64,000 nt of DNA. Origin: Actinocrispum wychmicini (lineage in GTDB: Bacteria > Actinomycetota > Actinomycetes > Mycobacteriales > Pseudonocardiaceae). How positions within the stretch are numbered: position 1 is the first letter of the stretch; each line of letters starts with the position of its first letter. The position numbers were made by a program, and so were the translations under genes. Where the stretch lies: positions 62,001 to 126,000 of the forward strand of contig NZ_SLWS01000001.1 in the NCBI RefSeq assembly GCF_004345645.1. The letters run 5' to 3'. Shown here piece after piece: positions 32,638 to 42,065 of the stretch. The notes beneath the pieces were generated by a model that saw only the letters and a list, made by a program, of their open reading frames with translations, was not told the origin of the DNA and did no database searches.

Positions 32638-35067
32638 GTGCGTTTTACCAACGGTTTGTTCAAGCTGCTCAGCCTGTGCCTGCTGGCCGGCGTTCTGCTG
32701 GCCGGCATGCTGTTCCCGGTGGTCGGGGCCTTGGGGGTGGCCTCCAACCGGGCCAGCGACACGATCGACAGCGCGCAGGCCGAGATGGTCGAGGTGCCAC
32801 CGGCGCTGATCACGTCGATCACCGACAACCAGGGCAAGCAGATCGCGACGCTGTACGACCAGTACCGGATCCCGGTCGCCGCCGACCAGATCTCGCCGAT
32901 CATGAAAGCGGCGCTGATCTCGATCGAGGACCGCCGGTTCTACGAGCACCACGGCGTGGACTGGAAGGGCACGTTCCGGGCCGCGCTGTCCACCAGCGGC
33001 GGCAACCAGCAGGGTGGCTCGACGCTGACCCAGCAGTACGTCAAGAACTACCTGATCAACGTGGTCTACCGGGGGAACAAGGCCGAGCAGAAGAAGGCGC
33101 AGGAGCCGACCATCGCCCGCAAGCTGCGTGAGGCCAGGATCGCCCTGCAGCTCGAGCAGAAGATGACCAAGGAGGAGATCCTCACCGGCTACCTGAACGT
33201 GGTCGAGTTCTCCAACGAGATCTACGGCATCGGCGGGGCGGCCGCCTCGTACTTCGGCACCACCCCGGACAAGCTGACCCTGCCGCAGGCCGCGTTGCTG
33301 GCTGGCATGGTGAACAACCCGAGCCTGTTCAACCCGTGGTCCAACGGCCCGAGCGCGCAGAAGCGGCGCGACCTGGTGCTCGACACGATGGTGCAGACCG
33401 GCAAGCTGTCCCCGGCGGACGCGGACAACGCCAAGAAGCAGCCGCTCGGCGTGCTCCCGCAGGTCTCCAAGCCGGCCAAGAACTGCAACGGCGCCGGCCC
33501 GGAGGCCGGGTTCTTCTGCCAGTACGTGGAGAACTACCTGGAGAAGCTGGGCTTCACCGAGGACCAGCTGATCACCGGCGGCTACACCATCAAGACCAGC
33601 CTCGACCTCAACGCCACCCACCTGGCCAAGCAGGCGGCCGAGGACGGCGTGGCCAAGACCCTGCCGGGGATCGCCAACGCGATGGCGATCGTGCGGCCGG
33701 GCAAGGACCGGCACGAGGTCGTCGCCCTGGTGTCCAACCGGGACTACGGGCCGAACGCGGCGGCCGGGCAGACCCAGTACCCGCAGCCGTACGGCATCGA
33801 GAACAAGTTCGGCGCCGGATCGACGTACAAGATCTTCACCGCGGCCGCCGCCCTGGAGAAGGGCATGGGCATCAACAACACCATCCAGACGCCCACCGAG
33901 TACACCTCGCACCTGTTCAAAGGCGGCAATCCCGAGCGGTGCCCGAAGACGGAAGACCCGAAGGACGGCAACACCCGCTGGTACTGCCTGAAGAACGCGG
34001 GCGACAAGTACGCCCCGACGATGTCCTTGCAGAGCGGGCTCGCGACGTCGCCGAACACCGGTTTCGTGGCTCTGGAGGAAACCCTCGGCAGCACCGACCC
34101 CGCCGTGGACATGGCGATCCGCCTGGGGATGCGCGAGACGATGGCCTCCACCCCCGCGGGAAACCAGCCCAAGCCCGGTGAGGACAACCAGGCCAAGTAC
34201 TACAAGAGCAAGCCGGGCGACCCCGGTCGGGCGGCGTTCACCCTGGGCCCGGACGCGACCAGCCCACTGGAGCTCGCGAACGTCGCCGCGACGCTGATGA
34301 GCGGCGGCCGGTGGTGCCCGCCGACGCCGATCGTGTCGATCACCGACCGCAACGGCCAGCCGGTCGACATCAAGGCCAAGGAGAAGCCGTGCGAGCAGGC
34401 GGTTGACGAAGCCCTGGCCAACACCATGGTGGTCGGCATGAGCAAGGACGACCAGCCGGGCGGCACATCGTACGGCGCCGCCAGCGACGCCAAGTGGAAC
34501 CGGCCGATGCTGGGCAAGACCGGCACGACCCAGGAGTACAAGTCCGCCGCGTTCGTCGGCGCGACCCCGCAGTACGCCGCGTCGGTGATGACCTTCAACG
34601 ACGGCCCACGACCACGACCCATCCGGGACGGCGACCCGCCGTACTTCTCCGACACCGGCAACATCTACGGCGGAAAGATCCCGGCACGTACCTGGTTCCG
34701 CACGATGATCCCGTTGCTGCAAGGCGAACCTGTCCTGCCGTTGCCTGAGCCGGACCCGCGGTACCTGGACGGCGGCGCAGTGCAGGCCGTGCCGAACGTG
34801 GTCGGCATGAGCGTCCAGGACGCGACGAACAAGCTGCAGGGCGCCGGCTACCGAGTGGCCACCGTGAACCGCGACGACGCGGCCAGAAAGGGCACTGTGG
34901 TCTCGCAGAACCCACGCGGCAGCAGGATTCCGGGCGAGACGATCACGTTGTACGTGTCCACCGGGGTGGCGCCGCAGGTGCCGAACTCGGCGCCGCCGCC
35001 CTCAGGTGGTGGTGAGCCCGGCGGCGGGGACAACCCGAACGGCGGAGGTGGCGGCGGCGGAGGCTGA
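32638..35067 (+). CDS. ponA2: Bifunctional penicillin-binding protein PonA2 with PASTA domain
   Basis: This class A PBP polymerises glycan strands and cross-links peptides in the cell wall. The 809-residue protein has one transmembrane helix (about 6-28), a GT51 transglycosylase (about 65-240, SIEDRRFYEHHG with catalytic Glu) and a transpeptidase with Ser395 in STYK, SPN at 471-473 and KTGT at 627-630. It ends in one PASTA domain (about 720-785) and a Gly-rich tail. GTG at 32638 puts the membrane helix at the front; in-frame codons from 32467 have no support. A TACCCT -10-like box (32626-32631) six bases before the GTG suggests a leaderless mRNA. Matches Rv3682. Confidence 0.95.
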   Translation: MRFTNGLFKLLSLCLLAGVLLAGMLFPVVGALGVASNRASDTIDSAQAEMVEVPPALITSITDNQGKQIATLYDQYRIPVAADQISPIMKAALISIEDRRFYEHHGVDWKGTFRAALSTSGGNQQGGSTLTQQYVKNYLINVVYRGNKAEQKKAQEPTIARKLREARIALQLEQKMTKEEILTGYLNVVEFSNEIYGIGGAAASYFGTTPDKLTLPQAALLAGMVNNPSLFNPWSNGPSAQKRRDLVLDTMVQTGKLSPADADNAKKQPLGVLPQVSKPAKNCNGAGPEAGFFCQYVENYLEKLGFTEDQLITGGYTIKTSLDLNATHLAKQAAEDGVAKTLPGIANAMAIVRPGKDRHEVVALVSNRDYGPNAAAGQTQYPQPYGIENKFGAGSTYKIFTAAAALEKGMGINNTIQTPTEYTSHLFKGGNPERCPKTEDPKDGNTRWYCLKNAGDKYAPTMSLQSGLATSPNTGFVALEETLGSTDPAVDMAIRLGMRETMASTPAGNQPKPGEDNQAKYYKSKPGDPGRAAFTLGPDATSPLELANVAATLMSGGRWCPPTPIVSITDRNGQPVDIKAKEKPCEQAVDEALANTMVVGMSKDDQPGGTSYGAASDAKWNRPMLGKTGTTQEYKSAAFVGATPQYAASVMTFNDGPRPRPIRDGDPPYFSDTGNIYGGKIPARTWFRTMIPLLQGEPVLPLPEPDPRYLDGGAVQAVPNVVGMSVQDATNKLQGAGYRVATVNRDDAARKGTVVSQNPRGSRIPGETITLYVSTGVAPQVPNSAPPPSGGGEPGGGDNPNGGGGGGGG

Positions 35068-35073
35068 CCCGGC

Positions 35074-35099
35074 AGGGCCCTCGGGTGACCGAGGGCCCT
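35074..35099. terminator. Terminator between ponA2 and yqeY-type gene
   Basis: Perfect 11-base arms AGGGCCCTCGG/CCGAGGGCCCT with a GTGA loop are followed by GTTTCG on the plus strand. It serves the convergent pair ponA2 and the GatB/YqeY gene. Confidence 0.8.
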
Positions 35100-35105
35100 G
35101 TTTCG

Positions 35106-35573
35106 TCACTGCAGTCGCGCCCGGACCACGGCGGCGACCCGACCGCCTTCGGCGCGGCCGGCGACCTTCGCGTTGGCGGCCTTCATGAGCAGGCCCATCT
35201 GCTTCTGGGTGGGCGCCGCGCCGGCTTGTTCGGTCACCTCAGCGACGGCCTCGTCGACGAGTGCGGCCAGTTCCTCGTCGGTCAACTGCTTCGGCAGGTA
35301 CTCCGCGATCACGGCGGCCTCGGCGCGTTCCCCGGCGGCCTGGTCGGTCCGGCCGGCGGTGTCGAACGCCTCGGCGGCCTCGCGGCGCTTCTTCGCCTCG
35401 CGGGTGAGGACGCGCTGGACTTCGTCGTCGGTGAGTTCACGGGCCGCCTCACCGGCGACCTCCTCGTTGGTGACCGCGGTCAGGACCATCCGCAGGGTCG
35501 CCAGCCTGGTCGTGTCCTTGGCCTTCATCGCGGCGACCATGTCCGACTTCAGGTTTTCCTTCAGCTGCGCCAT
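35106..35573 (-). CDS. GatB/YqeY domain protein
   Basis: The 155-residue helical protein matches the stand-alone YqeY family: MAQLKENLKSDM start, KDTTRLATLRMVL, LTDDEVQRVL and the C-terminal KQMGLLMKAANAKVAGRAEGG segment. The fold is shared with the tail of GatB in tRNA-dependent amidotransferases; the free protein's role is not established. ATG at 35573 is supported by the conserved N-terminus. It is convergent with ponA2 and divergent from the metallophosphoesterase. Confidence 0.92.
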   Translation of the reverse strand: MAQLKENLKSDMVAAMKAKDTTRLATLRMVLTAVTNEEVAGEAARELTDDEVQRVLTREAKKRREAAEAFDTAGRTDQAAGERAEAAVIAEYLPKQLTDEELAALVDEAVAEVTEQAGAAPTQKQMGLLMKAANAKVAGRAEGGRVAAVVRARLQ

Positions 35574-35642
35574 GGCCGAAACGTTACCGGGGCGGCGGGT
35601 GCCGCCACCCGGGTGCGCCGCCGTACTCTCGGAAGGGTGAGT

Positions 35643-36587
35643 ATGTTGGGCCGGATCGCGTTGGCGACGACAGCACTGGGCACAGCCACGATCGCCTACG
35701 CGGTGGGCATCGAGAGAAGGCGCTGGACACTGCGCCAAGCCACCCTGCCCGTCCTGCCCGAAGGCGCCCGCCCGTTGCGGATCCTGCACATCTCGGACAT
35801 CCACATGATGCCGGGCCAACGCTCGAAGCAGCGCTGGATCGAAGCACTGGACGCTCTGGAACCCGACCTGGTCGTCAACACCGGCGACAACCTCGCGCAC
35901 AAGCAGGCCGTGCCAGCGGTGGTCCGCGCCATCGGCCCCCTGCTGAACCGCCCCGGCGTCTTCATCTTCGGCAGCAACGACTACTACGCCCCGAAACCGA
36001 AGAACCCGCTGCGCTACCTCATGCCGAAAGGCAAGAAGAAGCGCGTCCACGGCATCCCCCTGCCGTGGCGTGACCTGCGCGCCGCCATGGTCGAACGCGG
36101 CTGGCACGACCTCACCCACGTCCGCAGGCTGGTCACCGTCGACGGCCGCAACATCGCGGTGGCCGGCGTCGACGACCCGCACCTGCGCCGCGACCGCTAC
36201 GAACAGATCGCCGGCCGCCCCGACCCCACCGCCACCCTCCGCCTCGGCATCACCCACTCACCCGAACCCCGCGTCCTGGACTCCTTCGCCGCCGACGGCT
36301 ACGACCTCGTCCTCGCCGGCCACACCCACGGCGGCCAACTCCGGATCCCCGGCTACGGCGCCCTGGTCACGAACTGCGAACTGGACCGCTCCCGCGCCCG
36401 CGGCGCGTCCCGCTGGGGCTCCCACATGTGGCTGCACGTCTCCGCAGGCCTCGGCACCTCCCCCTACGCCCCGGTCCGCTTCGCCTGCCCACCAGAGGCC
36501 TCCCTGCTGACCCTGGTCCCCCGCCCCACCGGCGGCACCGAGACCCAACCCAATACCCGCTTCAACGCACGTGCGGACGTCCGCTAG
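35643..36587 (+). CDS. Calcineurin-like metallophosphoesterase, membrane-anchored (Rv3683-like)
   Basis: The 314-residue protein has an N-terminal hydrophobic segment (about 5-22) and the metallophosphoesterase metal motifs HISDIHM, NTGDN, GSND (in place of the usual GNHD), THSP and GHTHGGQ. ATG at 35643 has GGAAGG six bases upstream; GTG at 35637 abuts that site and is less likely. The family includes YkuE/LpxH-like lipid and phosphoester hydrolases; the substrate is unknown. Codons become unusually C-ending in the second half. A tRNA gene follows after 17 bases. Confidence 0.9.
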   Translation: MLGRIALATTALGTATIAYAVGIERRRWTLRQATLPVLPEGARPLRILHISDIHMMPGQRSKQRWIEALDALEPDLVVNTGDNLAHKQAVPAVVRAIGPLLNRPGVFIFGSNDYYAPKPKNPLRYLMPKGKKKRVHGIPLPWRDLRAAMVERGWHDLTHVRRLVTVDGRNIAVAGVDDPHLRRDRYEQIAGRPDPTATLRLGITHSPEPRVLDSFAADGYDLVLAGHTHGGQLRIPGYGALVTNCELDRSRARGASRWGSHMWLHVSAGLGTSPYAPVRFACPPEASLLTLVPRPTGGTETQPNTRFNARADVR

Positions 36588-36604
36588 AGTTACTCAGGCA
36601 AGAC

Positions 36605-36678
<74 letters not shown>

Positions 36679-36685
36679 CAAAGGT

Positions 36686-36724
36686 GAGAAGCCCTCTCCT
36701 CCACTCAGGAGGAGAGGGCTTCTC
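36686..36724. terminator. Perfect 17-bp hairpin after tRNA-Pro
   Basis: GAGAAGCCCTCTCCTCC (36686-36702) pairs without mismatch with 36708-36724 around a 5-base loop. A second stem, CTGGGAGAAG with CTTCTCCCCAG, follows near 36744-36773. The first is a clear terminator for the tRNA transcript. Confidence 0.8.
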
Positions 36725-36817
36725 CCGTCTTGGGAGAAATCTGGGAGAAGATCTTGAACTTCTCCCCAGTTTCTACGCCCGCCGGCGTCCCACTCGGCTG
36801 TGAATCACACTGTCCAA

Positions 36818-36833
36818 TGTGACGCGGGTCACA
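36818..36833. promoter_or_regulatory. Perfect CRP-type site TGTGACGCGGGTCACA
   Basis: The sequence fits TGTGA-N6-TCACA exactly, the consensus expected for the CRP encoded at 18156. A shorter palindrome TGTGAATCACA lies just upstream (36800-36810), and another TGTGGTCAC...CTGTGATC cluster near 36847-36866. They lie 150-215 bases upstream of the secreted-protein gene at 37014 and fill the otherwise gene-free 335-base gap after the tRNA. Confidence 0.55.
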
Positions 36834-37013
36834 AGTGAACCTTGTTTGTGGTCACGATCTGTGATCGGCAGGGTGCGAGTGTCCGGTGTGGACGAACAAT
36901 GCGTGGGGTCACCACATCGTGGCCGGTCAACGGAGGTGATTGGGACGCGGCCGCCGGGCTGGGTGACGTAGTGACGCGCTCGCACCGTCACACTCACAGA
37001 AAGGGATCATGCC

Positions 37014-37340
37014 GTGAGCATCATCAAGAATCGAATTGCGACGTTGCTGGCACTGCCCGTGCTGGTCGCAGGCGGCCTGCTCGTCGGCGGCGCGTCGGCA
37101 CAGGCTGACCCGAGCCAGGGATACGAGTGCGACGTGGTCGCGAATGCCCTGGACGTTGTCACCGGCACCATTTGCACAACGGTAGGCAGCGTTCCGACCA
37201 CCGGTTTGATCTTCGGAGAATTCTTCATCGACGACGGTGTCACTCAATACGATTGCGTCGGACTGCTCGGCCCGAATTTCCCGACCGGCGAGGCGCTCCT
37301 GCCCGCGGAAGTCATCGGCGAGGGCTGCACCGCAGTCTAA
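37014..37340 (+). CDS. Small secreted protein with four cysteines
   Basis: I do not recognise the family. The 108-residue product has a typical Sec signal peptide (basic start, hydrophobic 8-27, cleavage likely after ASAQA at residue 31). The mature part of about 77 residues holds exactly four cysteines (39, 54, 81 and 105), enough for two disulfides. It is acidic and rich in small residues. GTG at 37014 follows GGGATC; the gene ends before a hairpin. CRP-type palindromes lie upstream. A role in envelope defence, signalling or inhibition is possible but unsupported. Confidence 0.75.
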   Translation: MSIIKNRIATLLALPVLVAGGLLVGGASAQADPSQGYECDVVANALDVVTGTICTTVGSVPTTGLIFGEFFIDDGVTQYDCVGLLGPNFPTGEALLPAEVIGEGCTAV

Positions 37341-37347
37341 AAAGGCG

Positions 37348-37380
37348 ATCCGCTGCCTTCGTCGGTCGGAGGCAGCGGAT
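37348..37380 (+). terminator. Terminator after the secreted protein gene
   Basis: Perfect 11-base arms ATCCGCTGCCT (37348-37358) and AGGCAGCGGAT (37370-37380) with an 11-base loop start seven bases after the stop. Confidence 0.7.
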
Positions 37381-37451
37381 GCGACTGTCAGGCAAGATCC
37401 ATCCACTCTCGCTTGACCGGGTCGCCTGCGGCGGCGGTGACCATGGTGCCA

Positions 37452-37606
37452 GCCACGTCCCAGCCGAGACCGACCATGTCCTGCGGCACCATCAGGACAT
37501 CGGCCAGAAGGTGCTCACCCAGACCCTACGCAACCTCGAACGGGACTGTGTGCTGACCGTGCGATCGAACTACGACATTCGTGTCGCTGTTAATACGAAT
37601 GGGTGA
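37452..37606 (+). pseudogene. Remnant of an HxlR-family regulator
   Basis: In one frame the stretch reads ...HHQDIGQKVLTQTLRNLERDCVLTV..., close to the helix-turn-helix core of HxlR proteins (GISQKVLTQTLRELERDGLV). The surrounding sequence on both sides has lost the rest of the domain, and no start with a ribosome site exists, so this is a decayed gene fragment of about 35 codons. The remainder of the 37381-37698 gap shows nothing else. Confidence 0.55.
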
Positions 37607-37698
37607 CTGTTCAGCGTTCAACTGACTTTCTGTAACGGGGTGGATGATCGACGCGAGGACTTCAGTGAGCGTCCCAACGCCGTGCAGGAGGAACCGCC

Positions 37699-37935
37699 AT
37701 GAGTAGCCTCTCCGCTCTTCGCCCCGTCTTCCGGCCCAGTGTCGCCCGCGTCGGCGTTGTCGGCAGTTTTGCCGTTTTCCTTGTTATTCTTGGGTTTCTG
37801 GTTCCATTTTGGATACTCCTCGGGATCAGCTCGGTGTTCGTCATCGTCGTCGGCGCGGTCCGCTCGGTCCGCCGTGCGGCGCGGACCGTCGACCAGATCC
37901 TGGCCGAGGAGCTCAGCGGCCGTTCCACCGAATGA
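37699..37935 (+). CDS. Small membrane protein
   Basis: The 78-residue protein has two closely spaced hydrophobic helices (about 17-35 and 37-53) followed by a short amphipathic, basic tail (RSVRRAARTVDQILAEEL). ATG at 37699 has a strong AGGAGG eight bases upstream, which supports it as a real gene despite its size. The DUF3291 gene is convergent, 26 bases away. Function unknown. Confidence 0.7.
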   Translation: MSSLSALRPVFRPSVARVGVVGSFAVFLVILGFLVPFWILLGISSVFVIVVGAVRSVRRAARTVDQILAEELSGRSTE

Positions 37936-37961
37936 CGCAACGGGTCAGCTACCCTGAGTCA

Positions 37962-38438
37962 CTAGCATTCGATCAGGTCTCGGGTGGTTGCGTCCCCGGT
38001 CGGGTTGAAGGTGTGCCGAAGCGTGAACGCGTACGGCGTCGGGCCGTGGCCCCGCAGGTACGTCAGGCGCTCCTCGGCTTCCGCCACGGTCGGCCGGTGG
38101 CCGGCGCGGACCCACCACAACGCCGTCATCGCCTCGACCGGCTTCTCGAACCACTCCCTGCGGCGGCGCATGATCGACCGGTGCGCCGTGTCGTACACGT
38201 AGGAGTTCAACGTCTCCACCGAGGTCCACACGGACATGTTCACGATCAGCCAGGAGTCGTCGAAGATCTGGACCGCGGTGGCGTTGCCGTCCTCGGTCTG
38301 CATCCGCCAGACGAACCCTTCGGCGGTGTCGGCCACCGCGTTCACCCGGTCAAGGGCACCCACGAAGTCGGCCAGTAACGGGCTGTCGATCGGCGCCAAC
38401 AGCCTGCTGATGTTCACTTGTGCGAGCTCGTACCCCAT
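37962..38438 (-). CDS. DUF3291 family protein
   Basis: The 158-residue protein matches DUF3291 from its start (MGYELAQVNISRLLAPIDSP) through SVWTSVETLNSYVYDTAHR and the late ALWWVRAGHRPTVAEAEERL segment. The fold is a ferredoxin-like monooxygenase-type dimer related to antibiotic-biosynthesis monooxygenase domains; activity is not established. ATG at 38438 is preceded by a GGTAGG-type site. It is divergent from the S9 peptidase gene with 40 bases between starts, so their promoters must overlap. Confidence 0.88.
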   Translation of the reverse strand: MGYELAQVNISRLLAPIDSPLLADFVGALDRVNAVADTAEGFVWRMQTEDGNATAVQIFDDSWLIVNMSVWTSVETLNSYVYDTAHRSIMRRRREWFEKPVEAMTALWWVRAGHRPTVAEAEERLTYLRGHGPTPYAFTLRHTFNPTGDATTRDLIEC

Positions 38439-38478
38439 GACTGCCAACCTACCGGGGAAATGAGGCAGGATCGTCCCT

Positions 38479-40314
38479 GTGACCAAGCATCCCGCAGCAG
38501 AGGAGCCCGACCACCTGTTCGCCGACACCGACGCGGACACGCGTTGGCGGGCGCGGTTCCGGGCCGCACGAGTGAACTTGCCGGAGTGGGCCAGGGACGC
38601 GCCCGACCGGAACGTGTACCTGTCCAACGCCAGCGGGGTGTGGGAGACGTACGCGTGGGACCGGGCGACCGGCACCCACCGGCAGGTCACCGACCGCCCG
38701 AACGGCACGTACAACTCGACGATCAGCCCGGACGGCGAACACGTCTGGTGGTTCGACGACACCGACGGCGACGAGTTCGGCAGCTGGGTCACCGAGCCGT
38801 TCGCCGGCAGACCGGCGGCGGAGGGGCCGAAGCCCGCCATCGTCGGCGTCCCCGCCGGGTATCCGGCCGGCGAGGTGATCGGGCGGACCGTCACCGCGAT
38901 CGGGATATCCAACGACGACGGCACCACGATCGCGGTGTCCACCGACAAGAGCGAAGCCAAGGTCATCTACGCGCACAAGAACGACGCGGGCGTGGCGGCC
39001 CAGTCGCGCGACGAACGGCACCTGGTGATCGCACACTCCGAGCACGGCGACAACCGGCACACCGCGTTGCGTGTCCTGGACGTCAACGGGAACACGGTCG
39101 CGGACAAGTGGGACGGCAAGGGCAAAGGCCTTGACGCCATCGCGTTCAGCCCGGTCGACGGCGACACCCGACTGCTTGTCCTGCATGAGCGGCACGGCCG
39201 GGAGGAGTTGCTGATCTGGGACGTCACCGCGGACACGGAGAGCGAGATCAGCCTGGACCTGCCCGGCCAACTGTCCGCGAGCTGGTACCCGGACGGGCGG
39301 TCCATCCTCGTCATGAACACCCATCAGGCCCGGAATACCTTGCACCGCTACGAGATCGAGACCGACAGCCTGTCTGTTTTGGACACTCCCGCTGGGACGG
39401 TCGGGTCGGCGGGCGTACGGCCGGACGGCACGGTCGAGTACTCGTGGTCGAACGCGGCCGAGCCGCCGATGGTCCGCGCCCTGTTCACCGACGGCACGGA
39501 CGACGTTCTGCTGACACCGCCAGGAGAACGCGCGCCCGGCAGTGTCACGGTGACGGACTCGTTCGTCGCGGGCCCCGGCGGGCAGGTGCACTCGCTGGTC
39601 GCGAAACCCGAAGGGGCACAAGGTCCGTTGCCGACGGTCTTCGCCCTGCACGGCGGTCCGCACTCGGCCGACGAGGACAGGTTCTCGGCGTACCGCGCGG
39701 TCTGGGTCGACGCCGGATTCGCCGTGATCCACGTGAACTACCGCGGCTCGAGCGGATACGGCTCGGCCTGGCGCGACGGCAACGAAGGCCGCCCTGGTCT
39801 GACCGAGCTGGAGGACGTCGCCGCGGTGCACGACTGGGCGGTCGCCAGCGGCCTGGCGGATCCGGAGCGGTGTGTGGTCGCCGGGGCGTCCTGGGGTGGT
39901 TACCTCAGCCTGCTCGCGATCGGCACCCAGCCCGAGCGGTGGGCCGCTGGGGTCGGCGGTGTGCCCGTCGCCGACTACCTCGCGGCGTACGAGGACGAGA
40001 TGGAACCGTTGCGGGCGTTCGACCGATCGCTGTTCGGCGGCTCACCGGAGGACCTGCCCGACTTGTACCGCGAATGCTCGCCGATGACCTATGTGGACAG
40101 TGTGCGGGCGCCGGTGCTGATCTGGGCCGGGGAGAACGACCCGCGCTGCCCGATCCGGCAGATCGACAACTACCTGGACCGGCTCGCCGAACGCGGCGCT
40201 CGGTACGAGGAATACCGCTACGACGCCGGCCACGGCTCGCTTGTCGTCGCGGAGACGATCAAGCAGGTCGGCATCGAGGTGCACTTCGTCCAGCGGATGC
40301 TCGGCATGGCGTAG
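38479..40314 (+). CDS. S9 family prolyl oligopeptidase-type peptidase
   Basis: The 611-residue protein has an N-terminal beta-propeller (about 30-360) with repeats of the ISPDGEHVWWF type and a C-terminal alpha/beta hydrolase domain. The triad is Ser471 (GASWGGYL), Asp554 (ENDPRC) and His585 (DAGHGS), in S9 order. No signal peptide is present, so it should cleave short peptides in the cytoplasm, as acylaminoacyl- or dipeptidyl-type S9 enzymes do. GTG at 38479 is the start. It could process peptides taken up by the transporter at 45300-51388; that is inference. Confidence 0.92.
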   Translation: MTKHPAAEEPDHLFADTDADTRWRARFRAARVNLPEWARDAPDRNVYLSNASGVWETYAWDRATGTHRQVTDRPNGTYNSTISPDGEHVWWFDDTDGDEFGSWVTEPFAGRPAAEGPKPAIVGVPAGYPAGEVIGRTVTAIGISNDDGTTIAVSTDKSEAKVIYAHKNDAGVAAQSRDERHLVIAHSEHGDNRHTALRVLDVNGNTVADKWDGKGKGLDAIAFSPVDGDTRLLVLHERHGREELLIWDVTADTESEISLDLPGQLSASWYPDGRSILVMNTHQARNTLHRYEIETDSLSVLDTPAGTVGSAGVRPDGTVEYSWSNAAEPPMVRALFTDGTDDVLLTPPGERAPGSVTVTDSFVAGPGGQVHSLVAKPEGAQGPLPTVFALHGGPHSADEDRFSAYRAVWVDAGFAVIHVNYRGSSGYGSAWRDGNEGRPGLTELEDVAAVHDWAVASGLADPERCVVAGASWGGYLSLLAIGTQPERWAAGVGGVPVADYLAAYEDEMEPLRAFDRSLFGGSPEDLPDLYRECSPMTYVDSVRAPVLIWAGENDPRCPIRQIDNYLDRLAERGARYEEYRYDAGHGSLVVAETIKQVGIEVHFVQRMLGMA

Positions 40315-40349
40315 AAAACCCGCTCCTCGTGGCGGCCGCCACGAGGAGC

Positions 40350-40901
40350 CTATTTCTGGGCGAACTGGGCGACCTGCCGGCCGATGGTGCGCAGGTTCCC
40401 GGCCACGGTCGCGTTCGACGCCGTGCCATCGTCGTCGAACCGCACTTCGGCGGTGTTCACCGCGGCACCGAGCGGGGTCGGCCAGCCCCGCAGCGAGTGC
40501 ACGATCGAACGCAACGACGTCAACGTGGTGACGGACGCCTGCCAGCCCAACGCCACGGCCACGCAGCCAACCGCGCGCCCGTCCAGGTACGGGCGGTCGT
40601 CTTCGCGGAGGTCCTCGATGTAATCGAGGGCGTTCTTCATCAGGCCCGAGATGGTGCCGTGGTAGCCGGGCGAGACGAGCACCACGCCGTCAGCCGTGCG
40701 CAACCGCTCGACCAGACGGCGCGCGGCCGGGGAGCGTTCCGGGACCGCGGGGTCGTAAAACGGCAGCACCAAGTCGTCCCCGGTGATCACGGTCGTCTCG
40801 GCACCCAGGTCGCCGGCACCCTCGAGCGCGATCCGCAACGCCCGTTCGGACTGGGAGCTGACGCGCAGGGAACCGCCGATGCCCACCACACTGATCGCCA
40901 T
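40350..40901 (-). CDS. NADPH-dependent FMN reductase family protein
   Basis: The 183-residue flavodoxin-fold protein has the FMN phosphate loop GSLRVSSQSERAL (about 9-21) and the SPGYHGTISGLMKNALDYIEDL segment typical of the SsuE/ArsH/azoreductase branch. These enzymes reduce FMN, quinones or azo compounds with NADPH. ATG at 40901 is divergent from the esterase-like gene at 40977 with 75 bases between. The partner enzyme using the reduced flavin is not evident. Confidence 0.9.
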   Translation of the reverse strand: MAISVVGIGGSLRVSSQSERALRIALEGAGDLGAETTVITGDDLVLPFYDPAVPERSPAARRLVERLRTADGVVLVSPGYHGTISGLMKNALDYIEDLREDDRPYLDGRAVGCVAVALGWQASVTTLTSLRSIVHSLRGWPTPLGAAVNTAEVRFDDDGTASNATVAGNLRTIGRQVAQFAQK

Positions 40902-40976
40902 TCCCTCGATCCTAGAACGTGAACCACGGTTCAGGTCCAGCTCCACAACGAAACCTACTCGAAGTAAGATAACCTG

Positions 40977-42059
40977 ATGCCGACCCTGCTGGATCGTGTT
41001 CCCCACAGTGTCAGAGCCAGTGGTCTTCGTGCGATGTACGGGCTTCCGTACCGCGTACGTCGGCTGATCGCAGGCCCGCCGCTCCGGCTGGACGGGCTGG
41101 AACTCGCCCTGGACGCCCAACTACTGCTCCGGGCCAACGAACTCGCCAACCTCCCGCCGCTGTCCGCCGGCGCGCCGCAGCAGGCGCGGGCGTACCTCAA
41201 GGAGAACAGCAAACTGGTGCTGGGACCCCGGATCGAGCCGGTCGACACCAGGGACATCAGGATCCCGGTCGACGGCGATGAGATCGGCGCCCGCCTCTAC
41301 GTGCCGACTGGACTGCCCACCGGGTCGCCGTTGCTGGTCTACTTCCACGGCGGCGGGTTCGTCGTCGGCGACATCGAAAGCCACGACAACACGTGCCGGT
41401 TCCTGGCCCGGCACGGTCGGGTCCGGGTGCTGTCGGTGGACTATCGGCTCGCCCCCGAGCACCCGTTCCCCGTCCCGGTCGACGACGCGCTGGCCGCGTT
41501 CCGCTTCGCCCACGCCAACAGCCGTGAGCTGGGCGCGAACCCGAACGGGATCGCGGTCGGCGGCGACAGCGCGGGTGGCAACCTCGCCACGGTCGTCTGC
41601 CAGGTCACGGCCACCGAGGGCGGCCCGAAGCCGGTCTTCCAGCTGCTGTTCTACCCGGCGACGGACGCGACCAGGTCGACCCGGTCCAAGGAGCTGTTCG
41701 GCAAGGGCCTGTTCCTGACCCAGGACGACATCGACTGGTTCATGGGTCACTACGCCACCCGAGAGGAGGACAAGCGTGACCCGCGGTACTCGCCGCTGCT
41801 GGCCGAGGACCTGGCCGGCCAACCGCCCGCGTACCTGGCGACCGCGGGTTTCGACCCGCTGCGGGACGAAGGCGAGACGTACGCGGACCGGTTGCGGGCC
41901 GCCGGTGTGCCGGTCGTGCTGTCCCGGCAGGCCGACCTGATCCACGGTTACGTGAATTTCCTCGGTATTGGGAATCGTTTTCGCGAGGCACTGTTCGAGG
42001 CCGCCGGCGCATTACGGGCGGCGCTCGAAATTACCGTGCGGGAATCGGTCGCGAAATAG
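40977..42059 (+). CDS. Alpha/beta hydrolase fold-3 (hormone-sensitive lipase-like) esterase
   Basis: The 360-residue protein has the HSL-family oxyanion motif YFHGGGFVVGD, nucleophile Ser198 in GDSAGGN, Asp293 in the FDPLRDEGE segment and His323 in LIHGYVNF. An N-terminal cap of about 100 residues is present. It should hydrolyse short-chain esters or lactones; the natural substrate is unknown. ATG at 40977 overlaps a TAAGATAAC-type AT-rich promoter region. A perfect hairpin terminator follows the stop. Confidence 0.92.
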   Translation: MPTLLDRVPHSVRASGLRAMYGLPYRVRRLIAGPPLRLDGLELALDAQLLLRANELANLPPLSAGAPQQARAYLKENSKLVLGPRIEPVDTRDIRIPVDGDEIGARLYVPTGLPTGSPLLVYFHGGGFVVGDIESHDNTCRFLARHGRVRVLSVDYRLAPEHPFPVPVDDALAAFRFAHANSRELGANPNGIAVGGDSAGGNLATVVCQVTATEGGPKPVFQLLFYPATDATRSTRSKELFGKGLFLTQDDIDWFMGHYATREEDKRDPRYSPLLAEDLAGQPPAYLATAGFDPLRDEGETYADRLRAAGVPVVLSRQADLIHGYVNFLGIGNRFREALFEAAGALRAALEITVRESVAK

Positions 42060-42065
42060 CCGAAC

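Noticed and set aside
32428..34722. 764-codon open frame antisense to ponA2
   Set aside because: Shadow of the ponA2 coding sequence with low-complexity composition.
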